Source of the DNA: Halioglobus maricola
GTDB lineage: Bacteria; Pseudomonadota; Gammaproteobacteria; Pseudomonadales; Halieaceae
Assembly (NCBI RefSeq): GCF_009388985.1
Contig: NZ_CP036422.1
Location: 710,501-774,500 of the forward strand
Length of the DNA stretch: 64,000 nucleotides
Reading direction: 5' to 3'
Below are positions 32,419-41,778 of the stretch, in pieces (positions within the stretch are counted from its first letter, which is position 1; the number at the start of each line of letters is the position of its first letter). A program made the translations under genes and the position numbers. The notes beneath the pieces were generated by a model. The model was not told where the DNA came from and made no database searches. It saw nothing but the letters and a program-made list of their open reading frames with translations.

Positions 32419-32447
32419 TTGTATTGCAGTGTTTTCTGCATTATACA
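32419..32447 (+). promoter_or_regulatory. Possible promoter of the HU-like gene
   Basis: TTGTAT (32419-32424), a 17-base spacer and TATACA (32442-32447) lie about 100 bases upstream of the HU-like start. The match is moderate. The rest of the 288-base proS/HU spacer shows no other clear feature. Confidence 0.35.
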
Positions 32448-32545
32448 TTTGTACGTGGCTTGTTGTTGCCGCCCAGCTGTAGGGGAAGCGGAACGGCCAG
32501 GCACAAACCTGAAACAACTCACTATTAGGGAAGGTCGAAAATAAC

Positions 32546-32995
32546 ATGGCGACTAAAAAAGCAGCGAAGAAGAAGGCTCCGGCCAAGAAGAAGGTAGCGG
32601 CCAAGAAGGCCCCAGCCAAGAAAAAGGTAGCGGCTAAGAAGGCTCCGGCCAAGAAAGCAGCTCCCGCACGCAAGGCTACGGCCCTCAAGGACAAAATGAC
32701 CAAGAGTCAGATTGTCACCAGCCTCGCGGAAAGCACCGATCTGAGTAAGAAGCAGGTCAATGCGGTTCTGGATGAGCTGAATGTCCTGATTGAGCGTTCA
32801 ATCAAGAAGCGTTCCGTGGGTGAATTCACCATTCCGGGCGTTATGAAAATCACCACCGTGAAGAAGCCCGCTCGCAAAGCGCGCAAGGGTATCAACCCCT
32901 TCACTGGTGAAGAAACTACCTTCAAGGCGAAACCTGCCAGCATTGCTGTGAAGATTCGTCCGCTGAAGAAGCTGAAGGAATACGCTGCTTCCTAA
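32546..32995 (+). CDS. HU-family DNA-binding protein with histone H1-like N-terminal tail
   Basis: Nucleoid protein of 149 residues. Residues 1-48 are a lysine/alanine/proline tail built from an 11-residue repeat (KKAPAKKKVAA) present almost three times, like the C-terminal tails of eukaryotic histone H1. Residues about 49-149 are an HU/IHF domain (KDKMTKSQIVTSLAE, then PGVMKITTVKKPARKARKG and NPFTGEE in place of the usual beta arms). The tail should bind DNA without sequence specificity and promote compaction (inference). An AGGGAAGG-like site precedes the ATG. It is transcribed alone, ahead of a modest hairpin. Confidence 0.93.
   Translation: MATKKAAKKKAPAKKKVAAKKAPAKKKVAAKKAPAKKAAPARKATALKDKMTKSQIVTSLAESTDLSKKQVNAVLDELNVLIERSIKKRSVGEFTIPGVMKITTVKKPARKARKGINPFTGEETTFKAKPASIAVKIRPLKKLKEYAAS
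32570..32668 (+). repeat. Three 33-bp tandem coding repeats in the HU-like tail
   Basis: Units at 32570-32602, 32603-32635 and 32636-32668 each encode KKAPAKK plus four residues (KVAA in units 1 and 2, AAPA in unit 3). Units differ at a few third-codon positions, and the third diverges at its end. Such repeats can expand or contract by slippage, so tail length may vary between strains. Confidence 0.85.
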
Positions 32996-33016
32996 GTAGC
33001 TTTTCCTGAATTAATG

Positions 33017-33043
33017 GGCCCGTTGCGCTAACGGGCCTGTTGA
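33017..33043 (+). terminator. Probable weak terminator after the HU-like gene
   Basis: GGCCCGTT (33017-33024), a 5-base loop and AACGGGCC (33030-33037) make a perfect 8-bp stem, but the T-run after it is poor (TGTTGATTT). Confidence 0.5.
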
Positions 33044-33195
33044 TTTGCCCCAAAAAAACGCAGCACCCGACAGGGTGAGGGGCCCTTTGCCCTCTGCGAA
33101 CCTCCTCCCCCGAGCTTGGCCTTCCAAGTTCCTTGGGTTAAAATCCGCGCCTCAAAATTTCTCTCGTAGCGAATATTGTTGGTGGATTGAGACCA

Positions 33196-33489
33196 ATGCC
33201 GATATATGAATACCAATGCCAGAAATGTGGCAACGAACTCGAGGCGCTGCAAAAGATCAGCGATGCACCTCTGGTGGACTGCCCTGCATGCCAGGCGCCT
33301 GAGCTCAAGAAAATGGTGAGCGCGGCGGCTTTTCGCCTGAAAGGCGGTGGTTGGTACGAAACCGATTTCAAAACCGGCAGCAAAAAGAATCTCCACGGGA
33401 GTTCTGACAGCGCCTCGCCCAGCGACAAGGCGGCCGGCGCGAGTAAAAAGGCTTCAAGTTCCGGTAACGAGAGCAAGAAGTCAGCCTGA
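33196..33489 (+). CDS. FmdB-family zinc ribbon protein
   Basis: A 97-residue putative regulatory protein. Residues 1-45 form the FmdB zinc ribbon, with C8, C11, C29 and C32 as zinc ligands and the usual MPIYEY start at 33196 (a TTG three codons earlier is rejected). The rest is a serine/lysine-rich disordered tail. FmdB-like genes sit directly upstream of aspS in many gammaproteobacteria, as here. Function is not firmly known. Confidence 0.92.
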   Translation: MPIYEYQCQKCGNELEALQKISDAPLVDCPACQAPELKKMVSAAAFRLKGGGWYETDFKTGSKKNLHGSSDSASPSDKAAGASKKASSSGNESKKSA

Positions 33490-33536
33490 TAGCCCGGCCC
33501 CACGTGGCCGCTTAGCCAAATATACGGAAACGAATT

Positions 33537-35315
33537 ATGCGCAGTCATTATTGTGGCGTCCTGTCCACGGCCAACATCGACGAGACCGTCACCATTTGTG
33601 GCTGGGTAGACCGCCGCCGCGACCACGGTGGGGTAATATTCCTTGATATGCGTGACCGGGATGGCATCGTCCAGGTCGTGTTCGACCCCGACACCGAGGA
33701 GCACTTCCAGCGCGCAGACAAGGTCCGTAGTGAATATGTGCTGAAGATCACTGGCCGGGTTCGTGCCCGCGGTGAGGGCACGGTGAACCCCGCCATGGCC
33801 ACAGGTGAAATTGAGATCCTTGGTAAGGAGCTCGAAATCCTTAATACGGCGGCCACGCCCCCTTTCCAGCTAGACGAACATACCGCCGTGGGCGAAGAAG
33901 TGCGTTTACGCTATCGCTATATGGACCTGCGTCGTCAGGAGATGCAGGACAAGCTGATCATGCGTTCCCGGATCACATCTGCGATCCGCAGCTTCCTGGA
34001 CAGCGAAGGCTTCCTTGATATCGAGACACCGATACTGACTCGCGCCACGCCTGAAGGTGCGCGCGACTACCTGGTGCCCAGTCGCACCCATCCCGGGCAA
34101 TTCTTTGCCTTGCCGCAGTCGCCCCAACTGTTCAAGCAGCTGCTGATGGTGTCTGGATTTGACCGTTACTACCAGGTGGCCAAGTGCTTCCGCGACGAAG
34201 ACTTGCGCGCCGATCGCCAGCCCGAATTTACTCAGATCGATATCGAGACCTCGTTCCTCGGCGAAGACGAGATTATGGCGATTACTGAGCGCATGACTCG
34301 CGAACTGTTCAAAGCCACGTTGAATGTCGATCTGCCGGAATTTCCGCACATGCCTTACGCTGAGGCCATGGAACGCTATGGTTCGGATAAGCCAGACCTG
34401 CGTATCGACATGGAGCTGGTATCGGTCGACGATCTGATGCAACAGGTTGATTTCAAAGTGTTTCGTGGTCCAGCGGACGATGCGGCCGGCCGCGTGGCAG
34501 CGCTGAAAGTGACCGGCGGTGCCAAGATTAGCCGCAAGGAAATCGACGAGTACACCAAGTATGTATCGATCTTTGGTGCCAAGGGTCTGGCCTGGATCAA
34601 GGTTAACGACCTGGCCGCCGGTGTCGAAGGCCTGCAGGCTCCTATTCTGAAGTTCATGCCTGACGAAGTGGTCATGCAGATGATGGACCGCCTGGGCGCA
34701 GCCGACGGCGACATCATCTTCTTCGGTGCTGATAAGGCCAATATTGTGAACGAGGCCATTGGCGCGCTGCGGATCAAAGTGGCGGAAGATCTCGGCCTGA
34801 TACGAGAAGGCTGGGCGCCACTTTGGGTGGTCGATTTCCCCATGTTCGAAGACAATGGGAGCGGCGGCCTGACGCCGTTGCACCACCCCTTCACTGCGCC
34901 TTCCTGCAGTGTTGAAGAACTGCAGGCTAACCCTGCCACTGCTCTGTCCCGTGCCTACGACATGGTATTGAACGGCTGTGAATTGGGTGGCGGCAGTATC
35001 CGTATTCACGAGCGCGATATGCAGGAGGCTGTGTTCCGTATCCTCGAAATCAGTGACGAAGAGGCCAATGAGAAGTTCGGCTTCCTGTTGCAGGCGCTGC
35101 AGTACGGTGCCCCCCCTCATGGTGGCCTGGCATTTGGCCTGGACCGCATGGTGATGCTGATGACCGATTCCGCGTCCATCCGTGATGTGATCGCCTTCCC
35201 CAAAACCCAAACAGCAGCTTGTGTCATGACCGACGCCCCCGGCGACGTCAATGCTCAGCAGTTGCGCGAACTCAATATCCGCCTGCGCCAGCAGAAAGAG
35301 CCTGCCGAAGGATGA
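33537..35315 (+). CDS. aspS: Aspartyl-tRNA synthetase
   Basis: Class II synthetase, 592 residues. N-terminal OB-fold anticodon-binding domain ([22 protein letters not shown]), catalytic core with motif 2 ([18 protein letters not shown]), the bacterial GAD insertion (about residues 285-420), and motif 3 ([11 protein letters not shown]). GGAAA precedes the ATG at 33537. It is downstream of the FmdB gene and upstream of ruvC; the yebC gene often found between aspS and ruvC is absent here. Confidence 0.98.
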   Translation: MRSHYCGVLSTANIDETVTICGWVDRRRDHGGVIFLDMRDRDGIVQVVFDPDTEEHFQRADKVRSEYVLKITGRVRARGEGTVNPAMATGEIEILGKELEILNTAATPPFQLDEHTAVGEEVRLRYRYMDLRRQEMQDKLIMRSRITSAIRSFLDSEGFLDIETPILTRATPEGARDYLVPSRTHPGQFFALPQSPQLFKQLLMVSGFDRYYQVAKCFRDEDLRADRQPEFTQIDIETSFLGEDEIMAITERMTRELFKATLNVDLPEFPHMPYAEAMERYGSDKPDLRIDMELVSVDDLMQQVDFKVFRGPADDAAGRVAALKVTGGAKISRKEIDEYTKYVSIFGAKGLAWIKVNDLAAGVEGLQAPILKFMPDEVVMQMMDRLGAADGDIIFFGADKANIVNEAIGALRIKVAEDLGLIREGWAPLWVVDFPMFEDNGSGGLTPLHHPFTAPSCSVEELQANPATALSRAYDMVLNGCELGGGSIRIHERDMQEAVFRILEISDEEANEKFGFLLQALQYGAPPHGGLAFGLDRMVMLMTDSASIRDVIAFPKTQTAACVMTDAPGDVNAQQLRELNIRLRQQKEPAEG

Positions 35316-35340
35316 CGCCAGAAAACTAACCCTGTATATT
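35312..35340 (+). promoter_or_regulatory. Probable promoter of the ruvCAB operon
   Basis: ATGACG (35312-35317, overlapping the aspS stop codon), a 17-base spacer and TATATT (35335-35340) form a plausible sigma-70 promoter. The -10 element overlaps the LexA box, as expected for an SOS-repressed promoter. Confidence 0.5.
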
Positions 35341-35347
35341 TGTACAG
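35332..35347 (+). promoter_or_regulatory. LexA (SOS) box upstream of ruvC
   Basis: The sequence CTGT, eight bases (ATATTTGT), ACAG is an exact match to the gammaproteobacterial LexA core CTGT-N8-ACAG, with an AT-rich centre. It lies 34 bases upstream of the ruvC start and on the predicted -10 element. DNA-damage induction of the whole ruvCAB operon is therefore likely; in E. coli only ruvAB has the SOS box. Confidence 0.82.
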
Positions 35348-35380
35348 AATAACAAGGGGTTTGGCAGCGCGGGTGGGCTG

Positions 35381-35899
35381 ATGGCGCTTATCATGGGTAT
35401 CGATCCGGGGTCTCGAAAAACAGGCTTCGGGATCATCAATTATGTCTCCAGCAAGGCCGAGTATGTGACCTCTGGTGTGATCAAGTTGCCGGAGGGTGAC
35501 ATCGCGCCCCGGCTCAAGATCATCTACGACAGCGTAACCGAACTCGTCGATTTGCACGGCCCCGCCACGCTCGCTATTGAGCAGGTGTTCATGGGCAAGA
35601 GTGCGGGTTCTGCACTCAAGCTTGGCCAGGCCCGTGGCGCAGCCATTGTGGCCTGCGCAGCGCAGGATATGGATGTGTTCGAGTACTCGGCCAGGCAGAT
35701 CAAGCAGTCTGTGGTAGGTACCGGAGCAGCCGACAAGGAGCAGGTGCAGCACATGGTAAAGGTGTTGCTTAAACTTCCGGCTGTCCCCGCAGAGGATGCG
35801 GCCGATGCTTTGGCCGCCGCCCTGTGTCACGCACATACACAACAAAGTATGATCAACATGGCCGGCGCCACCTCAGTGCGCCGACGGCGGATACGGTGA
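35381..35899 (+). CDS. ruvC: Holliday junction resolvase RuvC
   Basis: Endonuclease that cuts Holliday junctions, 172 residues. The acidic catalytic residues are in GIDPGSRKTG, AIEQVF and the EDAADALAAALCH segment. The start is the ATG at 35381; a second Met four codons later is an alternative. The stop abuts the ruvA start with no spacer, so ruvC, ruvA and ruvB form one operon under the LexA box. Confidence 0.98.
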   Translation: MALIMGIDPGSRKTGFGIINYVSSKAEYVTSGVIKLPEGDIAPRLKIIYDSVTELVDLHGPATLAIEQVFMGKSAGSALKLGQARGAAIVACAAQDMDVFEYSARQIKQSVVGTGAADKEQVQHMVKVLLKLPAVPAEDAADALAAALCHAHTQQSMINMAGATSVRRRRIR

Positions 35900-36508
35900 A
35901 TGATAGGTAGAATTCGGGGCATACTCGCGGCGAAGCAGCCACCGGATATCCTTGTGGATATCGGGGGTGTTGGTTACGAGCTGCAAGTGCCCATGACCAC
36001 CCTGTTCCAGTTGCCCGAACTGGGCGCTGAAGTGACTCTCCTGACTCATTTTGTTGTGCGCGAGGATGCCCAGTTATTGTATGGCTTCATCGATGCGCGC
36101 GATCGCGAGTTGTTCCGCCAACTCATCAAGGTTAACCGGGTGGGGCCCAAGCTGGCTCTCACTATCCTTTCAGGAATGGACGCCAAGAGCTTTATTGCCT
36201 GTGTTCAGCGCGACGACATCTCCGGTTTGTCGGCCCTGCCGGGCGTGGGTAAGAAAACCGCCGAACGCCTGCTGATCGAGATGCGCGATAAACTGAAGGA
36301 CTGGCTCGGTGAACTGGATGCGGGTACGCCCACAGGTAGCGCGATCGAGCCAGAGGCCGATAGAGTGGCGGATGCCGAGAGCGCCCTGATCGCGCTTGGC
36401 TACAAGCCCGTGGAGGCGGCCAAGGTTGTCGCCGCGGTGAACGACGATTCGATCACCGACTCTGAAGAGTTAATCCGCCGCGCGCTCAAATCGATGGTGA
36501 GCGGATGA
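35900..36508 (+). CDS. ruvA: Holliday junction DNA helicase subunit RuvA
   Basis: Junction-recognition subunit of the RuvAB branch-migration complex, 202 residues. The N-terminal OB fold, the helix-hairpin-helix [12 protein letters not shown] and the C-terminal RuvB-binding domain are all visible. It starts directly after the ruvC stop and overlaps ruvB by 4 bases (ATGA). Confidence 0.98.
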   Translation: MIGRIRGILAAKQPPDILVDIGGVGYELQVPMTTLFQLPELGAEVTLLTHFVVREDAQLLYGFIDARDRELFRQLIKVNRVGPKLALTILSGMDAKSFIACVQRDDISGLSALPGVGKKTAERLLIEMRDKLKDWLGELDAGTPTGSAIEPEADRVADAESALIALGYKPVEAAKVVAAVNDDSITDSEELIRRALKSMVSG

Positions 36509-37563
36509 TCGAAACAGATCGCCTTATCGCCCCGGAGCCCGAGAACCCCCGGGAAGATGCACTCGATCGGGCGATACGCCCGAAAACGCTGGACGAATAT
36601 GTCGGCCAGAAGGTTGTTCGCGAGCAGATGAGTATCTTTCTGCAGGCCGCGAAGGGGCGGGGAGAGCCGCTCGACCACACCCTGATTTTCGGCCCGCCAG
36701 GTCTGGGGAAGACGACCCTGGCGAGTATCATCGCCAATGAAATGGGCGTGGCCCTCAAGACCACTTCGGGGCCCGTGTTGGAAAAGGCCGGCGATATTGC
36801 CGCCCTGATGACGAATCTTGAGCCCGGTGATGTCCTTTTTATTGACGAGATTCACCGCCTTAGCCCCTTTGTGGAAGAGGTGTTGTATCCGGCGATGGAA
36901 GATTATCAGCTCGATATCATGATTGGCGAGGGGCCGGCCGCCCGGTCGATCAAGCTGGATCTGCCGCCTTTTACCCTGGTAGGCGCCACGACGCGAGCAG
37001 GGTTGCTGACGTCGCCTCTGCGTGACCGCTTTGGCATCGTCCAGCGGCTGGAGTTCTACGAGGTGGCGGATCTCGCCCATATTGTTGAGCGTTCCGCAAA
37101 TATCCTTGGCATGGGGATCGACAAGCAGGGCGCTCATGAAATCGCCCGGCGCTCCCGGGGTACCCCGAGGATTGCGAATCGTCTGTTGCGACGGGTGCGC
37201 GACTACGCGGAGGTTAAGGCCGATGGTCATATCGGCGCCGATGTGGCGGATCGAGCGCTGGACATGTTAAGTGTTGATCAGCACGGTTTCGATCATCAGG
37301 ACAGGCGCCTGCTGCTGGCGATGATCGAGAAATTTGACGGTGGCCCAGTGGGCGTGGACAGCCTCGCCGCAGCCATTTCCGAGGAGCGGGGTACGATCGA
37401 GGATGTGCTCGAGCCCTACTTGATCCAACAGGGTTATGTGGTGCGCACTCCCCGCGGCCGTATGGTCACCCGCAATGCCTATCTGCACTTTGGCCTGCCC
37501 CAGCCCGGTCGCAGTGATACCGCGAATATGTCTCTGGATTTGGATAGCGGAGAGGCTGAGTGA
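36505..37563 (+). CDS. ruvB: Holliday junction DNA helicase motor RuvB
   Basis: AAA+ ATPase that drives branch migration, 352 residues. Walker [10 protein letters not shown], Walker B DEIHRL, sensor 1 GATTRAG and the arginine-rich [13 protein letters not shown] segment are present, followed by the winged-helix C-terminus. It overlaps ruvA upstream and ybgC downstream by 4 bases each, which couples DNA repair and tol genes in one transcript. Confidence 0.98.
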   Translation: MIETDRLIAPEPENPREDALDRAIRPKTLDEYVGQKVVREQMSIFLQAAKGRGEPLDHTLIFGPPGLGKTTLASIIANEMGVALKTTSGPVLEKAGDIAALMTNLEPGDVLFIDEIHRLSPFVEEVLYPAMEDYQLDIMIGEGPAARSIKLDLPPFTLVGATTRAGLLTSPLRDRFGIVQRLEFYEVADLAHIVERSANILGMGIDKQGAHEIARRSRGTPRIANRLLRRVRDYAEVKADGHIGADVADRALDMLSVDQHGFDHQDRRLLLAMIEKFDGGPVGVDSLAAAISEERGTIEDVLEPYLIQQGYVVRTPRGRMVTRNAYLHFGLPQPGRSDTANMSLDLDSGEAE

Positions 37564-37970
37564 AGCAGGGAGAGGAATTTTCTTTCCCCCTGCGTGTCTA
37601 TATCGAAGACACTGACGCAGGCGGTATTGTCTACTACGTGAATTACCTGAAGTTTATGGAACGCGCCCGCACCGAATACATGCGCGTGCTGGGTTATGGT
37701 AAAGATTACATTTTCAACAATGATCTGATGTTCGTCGTGCGTCATGTGGCGGTAGAATATCAGGCACCTGCACAGCTGGATGATGAGTTGCGGGCCACTG
37801 CGCAGATCAGCGATCTGCGCGGTGCTTCGATGACGTTTAGCCAGCAGGTTTGTCGCGGTGACGAGGTGCTCGCCCGCGGTGATGTGAGAATCGCCTGTGT
37901 TGATCGCAACACGGTGAAACCGCGCCGAATGCCCCGGGACATGGTTGCACGCCTGTCCGGTGGCGAATAA
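37560..37970 (+). CDS. ybgC: Acyl-CoA thioesterase YbgC (tol-pal associated)
   Basis: Hotdog-fold thioesterase, 136 residues. The active-site pattern [20 protein letters not shown] is intact. The start is GTG at 37560, overlapping the ruvB stop. The family hydrolyses short-chain acyl-CoA and is the usual first gene of the tol-pal cluster, where its link to the envelope machine is not well understood. Confidence 0.96.
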   Translation: MKQGEEFSFPLRVYIEDTDAGGIVYYVNYLKFMERARTEYMRVLGYGKDYIFNNDLMFVVRHVAVEYQAPAQLDDELRATAQISDLRGASMTFSQQVCRGDEVLARGDVRIACVDRNTVKPRRMPRDMVARLSGGE

Positions 37971-37993
37971 CAGAATTCATAAGGGGAGCCCTC

Positions 37994-38698
37994 TTGGAAG
38001 AGCAACTTAGCCTGATAGACCTGATACTCCACGCCAGTTTGACCGTACAGGCGGTGATGGCGCTGTTGGTAATGGCCTCCATGCTGTCCTGGTATATGAT
38101 CATCCAGCGCTTCATCTATTTCCGCAACGCGCGCGAGGAGATGTATAGCTTCGAGGAACGGTTCTGGTCGGGAATCGACCTGTCCCAGCTCTATCGCGAG
38201 GGCAATGAGAAGGCCTCCGACGGTCATGCCATCCTCGGAATGGAGAGCATTTTCCGGGCGGGCTTCAAGGAGTTTTCGCGCCTCGCCCAGCAGTCGGAAA
38301 TGGATTCCGAGGCCGTGCTCGAGGGCTCGCGACGCGCGATGCGTGTGGCGATGATGCGCGAAGAAGAGCGGCTGGAACGCCATCTGGCTTTTCTGGCATC
38401 GGTAGGTTCCACCAGTCCCTATATCGGCTTGTTCGGTACTGTATGGGGGATTATGCACTCCTTCCGCGGCCTCGCGAATGCAACCCAGGCCACCCTCGCC
38501 ACTGTGGCGCCAGGTATTTCCGAGGCGCTTATTGCAACAGCGATGGGCCTGTTTGCAGCCATTCCCGCCGTGCTTGCCTACAACCGCTTTGCCGCCAAGG
38601 TCGAAGTGTTTAGCAATCGCTACGATACCTTTGTCGACGAGTTCTCCAGCATTCTCTATCGCCAGGCCTATGCCCTGCGCGCGCGCAAGGGAGGCTGA
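37994..38698 (+). CDS. tolQ: Tol-Pal system proton channel subunit TolQ
   Basis: Inner-membrane protein of 234 residues with three membrane helices (about 15-38, 135-160 and 170-195). It has the conserved TolQ/ExbB segment VGSTSPYIGLFGTVWGIMHSF. With TolR it uses the proton gradient to energise TolA. The start is TTG at 37994 behind AAGGGGAG. Confidence 0.97.
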   Translation: MEEQLSLIDLILHASLTVQAVMALLVMASMLSWYMIIQRFIYFRNAREEMYSFEERFWSGIDLSQLYREGNEKASDGHAILGMESIFRAGFKEFSRLAQQSEMDSEAVLEGSRRAMRVAMMREEERLERHLAFLASVGSTSPYIGLFGTVWGIMHSFRGLANATQATLATVAPGISEALIATAMGLFAAIPAVLAYNRFAAKVEVFSNRYDTFVDEFSSILYRQAYALRARKGG

Positions 38699-38704
38699 TT
38701 CACG

Positions 38705-39124
38705 GTGAGCAGGAGCCGCGGCAAGCGCAAACCCATGGCAGAGATCAATGTAGTGCCTTACATCGACGTGATGCTGGTGCTGCTGATTATCTTCATGGTG
38801 ACAGCGCCCATGTTGATGCAGGGGGTGAAAGTCGATTTGCCTGAAGCGTCCGCTGATCCGGTAGAAAACCAGGACAGTGAGCCGCTGATTGTGTCGGTTG
38901 ACGCCAGTGGGCAGCTGTTTCTGAACCTGGGGCAGGAAAAGCAGGTGTTGGCTCTCGCGACTATCAAGGACCGCGTCTCCAAGGTAATGAAGCGCAATCC
39001 GGAAAAGCCCGTGCTTATCTGGGGCGATGAAGCGGTAGCCTACGGCGACGTGGTCACCGTGATGGTGGCACTGCAACAGGCGGGTGCGCCCAGTGTCGGC
39101 CTGGTGACCGAGAACCCCGAGTGA
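38705..39124 (+). CDS. tolR: Tol-Pal system protein TolR
   Basis: 139 residues with one membrane helix carrying the proton-path aspartate in VVPYIDVMLVLLIIF, then a periplasmic domain. It starts at GTG 38705, 6 bases after tolQ, and its stop overlaps the tolA start by 4 bases. Works with TolQ and TolA in outer-membrane constriction at division. Confidence 0.97.
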   Translation: MSRSRGKRKPMAEINVVPYIDVMLVLLIIFMVTAPMLMQGVKVDLPEASADPVENQDSEPLIVSVDASGQLFLNLGQEKQVLALATIKDRVSKVMKRNPEKPVLIWGDEAVAYGDVVTVMVALQQAGAPSVGLVTENPE

Positions 39125-39891
39125 GTTCCGAGTCCGTCTATGCCAAACCCGTGGCGCCGCGCATCATTGTGCGGCCCGCGATCGCGAGCATGGCACTGCA
39201 CGGCCTGATTTTGCTATTTATGCTGTGGAACTGGACGAGCCCACTGGAAACCAAGACGATCGAGGCCAAAGTTGTACCGAAAGTGATTAATGCGCGGCTG
39301 GTCGATGCGAGTGAACTGGTGGCGAAGCCCAAGCCTAAGCCCAAGCCCAAGCCAAAACCGGCAGCGAAGCCTCGACCCAAGCCCAAGCCCAAGCCCAAGC
39401 CTGCGGTTAAAGCCACGCCGAAGCCAAAGCCCGCGCCGGCCAAGCCCAAGCCCGCTCCTCCCAAGGCTGAGCCCAAGCCAGAGCCGCGTATCACCGAGGA
39501 AGAACTCGCCGCCATTGCCCGCGCCGAATTGGCCCAGGCCATGGCCGAAGAGGACGAGGTGCTGGCCGCAGAGGCAGCGGTAACCGCTGAGGAAATGGCG
39601 ATTAGTTATGCTGCGCTTATCCGTCAAACTGTCGTAAATTACTGGAGCAGGCCGCCCAGTGCGCGAAACGGCATGGAGGCTGAGTTAGAGGTTCGATTGA
39701 TCCCGACAGGCGAAGTTGTGGGGGTCAGGGTAAGCCGCAGTAGCGGCAATTCGGCTTTTGATCGGTCGGCGCTCAACGCGGTGGAAAAGGCGGGCAGCTT
39801 CCCCGAATTGAAGAACCTGCCACCGAGAGAATTTGAGAAAAACTTCAGGGTATTTACCCTGCTATTCAGACCCGAGGATTTAAGATACTGA
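39121..39891 (+). CDS. tolA: TolA with a short Lys-Pro-rich central domain
   Basis: Links the TolQR motor to TolB/Pal across the periplasm. 256 residues, well short of E. coli TolA (421). One membrane helix (about 24-39) is followed by a Lys-Pro repeat region (69-122) and a short acidic helix. The C-terminal domain III (about 162-256) has the usual [11 protein letters not shown] and FDRSALNAV segments. The central region is like that of TonB, not the long Ala/Lys helical domain II of classical TolA. Identity as TolA rests on the operon position and domain III. The start is GTG at 39121. Confidence 0.94.
   Translation: MSSESVYAKPVAPRIIVRPAIASMALHGLILLFMLWNWTSPLETKTIEAKVVPKVINARLVDASELVAKPKPKPKPKPKPAAKPRPKPKPKPKPAVKATPKPKPAPAKPKPAPPKAEPKPEPRITEEELAAIARAELAQAMAEEDEVLAAEAAVTAEEMAISYAALIRQTVVNYWSRPPSARNGMEAELEVRLIPTGEVVGVRVSRSSGNSAFDRSALNAVEKAGSFPELKNLPPREFEKNFRVFTLLFRPEDLRY
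39325..39486 (+). repeat. Lys-Pro codon repeat in tolA
   Basis: Residues 69-122 of TolA are largely alternating Lys-Pro dipeptides, encoded by AAG-CCC/CCT units at 39325-39486. This simple repeat could change copy number by slippage. Confidence 0.85.
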
Positions 39892-41189
39892 TGAAACGGC
39901 TGGTATTGGCGCTGGTGCCTGTGCTCCTGACTTTGTTCGCAATGCACGCGCGGGCTCAACTCACGATTGAAATTACCCAGGGCATCGACGACCCCACGTC
40001 TATCGCTGTGGTGCCTTTTGCCTGGGCAGGCCCCGGGCCAGCTCCGGAAGACGTCTCCTGGATTGTCGACAGCGACCTGGCGCGCAGCGGCCAGTTTGCG
40101 CCGGTGGGACGTGCGGAGATGCTCGGCCGTCCCAGTACGGAGCAGGAGATCTTCTATCGCGACTGGCGCGCACTGGACACCGAGTACATTTTGATTGGGC
40201 GCACCTCGGCCTCCGGCCAGGAACTGCGTATCGAATATGAGGTGTACGATGTAACTCGCCAGACCCGGGTTTATCAGGCAGTGGAAACCGGGCCGATCAA
40301 CGAGGCTCGCATGATCGCTCATCGGGTCTCCGATGGTGTGTACGAGAAGCTCACTGGTATTCGAGGCGCCTTCGCAACCCGGCTTTTGTATGTTTCAGTG
40401 ACCCGGGTGCAGGGCGGCAAGGACTATTATCGCCTGACCCTGGCCGATTCCGACGGTGCTCGCCCGATCGTTCTGTTGGAATCCCGTGAGCCGATCATGG
40501 CGCCGGGCTGGTCACCCGATGGCAGCGAAATTTCCTATGTGTCCTTCGAGACGGGCCGCCCTGCGATTTATCGCCAGAACCTGGCTAGCGGCGCGCGCGA
40601 ACAGCTCACCAATTTCAAGGGTTTGAATGGTGCGCCTGCATGGTCACCTGACGGTCGCAGCATGGCGATGGTCTTGTCAAAAGACGGCAGCCCCGACATT
40701 TACCTGCTCGACCTGGCAAGCAAGCAACTTACGCGGCTGACTCGTCACTATGCCATCGATACTGAGCCGACCTGGACGCCGGACGGTCGGACCCTGCTGT
40801 TTACCTCTGACCGTGGTGGCAGGCCGCAGATATATAAGTACGATATGCGCACTGCCAGCACCGAACGCCTGACCTACGAAGGGGGCTACAATGCCCGCGC
40901 CAGAGTGGCCCAGGACGGTCGTAATGTGGTGATGGTCCACCAGGTAAACGGGCGTTTTCACATTGCAATTCATGACCTTGTAACAAACCGCCTGCAAGTT
41001 CTGACTTCCACTGAATTGGATGAATCTCCCAGTATCGCGCCCAATGGCTCTATGGTATTGTACGCTACGAAACATGCGGGTCGTGGCATTCTCGCTGCGG
41101 TATCTGTCGATGGGGGAGTTAAGTTCCGCCTGCCTTCTCGAGAAGGCGATGTGCGGGAGCCAGCATGGTCACCTTATATGGAGCGCTAG
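39891..41189 (+). CDS. tolB: Tol-Pal system beta-propeller protein TolB
   Basis: Periplasmic protein of 432 residues with a signal peptide (about 1-22, ending HARAQ). An N-terminal alpha/beta domain is followed by a six-bladed propeller made of repeated W-SPDG-like units ([39 protein letters not shown]). It binds Pal and TolA. The first base of the ATG is the last base of the tolA stop. Confidence 0.97.
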   Translation: MKRLVLALVPVLLTLFAMHARAQLTIEITQGIDDPTSIAVVPFAWAGPGPAPEDVSWIVDSDLARSGQFAPVGRAEMLGRPSTEQEIFYRDWRALDTEYILIGRTSASGQELRIEYEVYDVTRQTRVYQAVETGPINEARMIAHRVSDGVYEKLTGIRGAFATRLLYVSVTRVQGGKDYYRLTLADSDGARPIVLLESREPIMAPGWSPDGSEISYVSFETGRPAIYRQNLASGAREQLTNFKGLNGAPAWSPDGRSMAMVLSKDGSPDIYLLDLASKQLTRLTRHYAIDTEPTWTPDGRTLLFTSDRGGRPQIYKYDMRTASTERLTYEGGYNARARVAQDGRNVVMVHQVNGRFHIAIHDLVTNRLQVLTSTELDESPSIAPNGSMVLYATKHAGRGILAAVSVDGGVKFRLPSREGDVREPAWSPYMER

Positions 41190-41249
41190 CTTGTAGCGCT
41201 CTTTAAAAGCTAAGATCAGATAAATCACGGACTTTTAAGGAAGAGTACT

Positions 41250-41771
41250 ATGAAACATCTACCTGTTGCCGGTAAGGCTATTACTCTGCTGTTCGCAGCA
41301 GCATTCCTGGCAGCTTGTTCCGGCAATTCGAAGGAACAGGAAGAAGCGGCTGCCGCCGCTGCAGCCGCCGCCGAAGCAGCGCGCGTTGCCGAGCAGCAAG
41401 CGATTGCCGCCCAGCAAGCAGAACAGCAACGTTTCCGCGATGCCGCTATCGCTGCCGGTAGTGTTTTCTTCTTCGACTACGACAGTTACACCCTCAAGCC
41501 CGAGGCTCTCGCAGCTCTGGATGCGCACATCTCCTACCTGGCTAGCAATAACGATACTGTTCGCCTGGAAGGTCACACCGATGAGCGCGGCACGCGTGAG
41601 TACAACATGGCCCTCGGTGAGCGTCGTGCCAATGCCGTGCGCGACTACATGGTCGTAAATGGCGTATCGGGTACTCGCATCGAAACTGTCAGCTACGGTG
41701 AAGAACGCCCCAACGCTTATGGTTCCGGTGAAGCAAACTGGTCCCAGAACCGGCGCGTAGAACTGAAGTAA
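41250..41771 (+). CDS. pal: Peptidoglycan-associated lipoprotein Pal
   Basis: Outer-membrane lipoprotein, 173 residues. Signal peptide with lipobox LAAC (lipidated cysteine 24 or so), an Ala/Glu/Gln-rich linker, then an OmpA-type domain with [20 protein letters not shown] that binds peptidoglycan. AAGGAAGAG precedes the ATG. It lies 60 bases after tolB in the standard order. Confidence 0.97.
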   Translation: MKHLPVAGKAITLLFAAAFLAACSGNSKEQEEAAAAAAAAAEAARVAEQQAIAAQQAEQQRFRDAAIAAGSVFFFDYDSYTLKPEALAALDAHISYLASNNDTVRLEGHTDERGTREYNMALGERRANAVRDYMVVNGVSGTRIETVSYGEERPNAYGSGEANWSQNRRVELK

Positions 41772-41778
41772 TCTCGCG

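Noticed and set aside
33906..35210. 434-residue minus-strand frame opposite aspS
   Set aside because: Coding shadow of aspS, with no start signal and a low-complexity-like composition.
37760..39076. 438-residue minus-strand frame across ybgC, tolQ and tolR
   Set aside because: Crosses three well-established genes and has a histidine-rich composition typical of antisense frames.
32570..39486. Tandem repeats in the HU-like gene and tolA as CRISPR-like arrays
   Set aside because: They are in-frame codon repeats encoding lysine-rich protein segments, with no unique spacers or cas genes.
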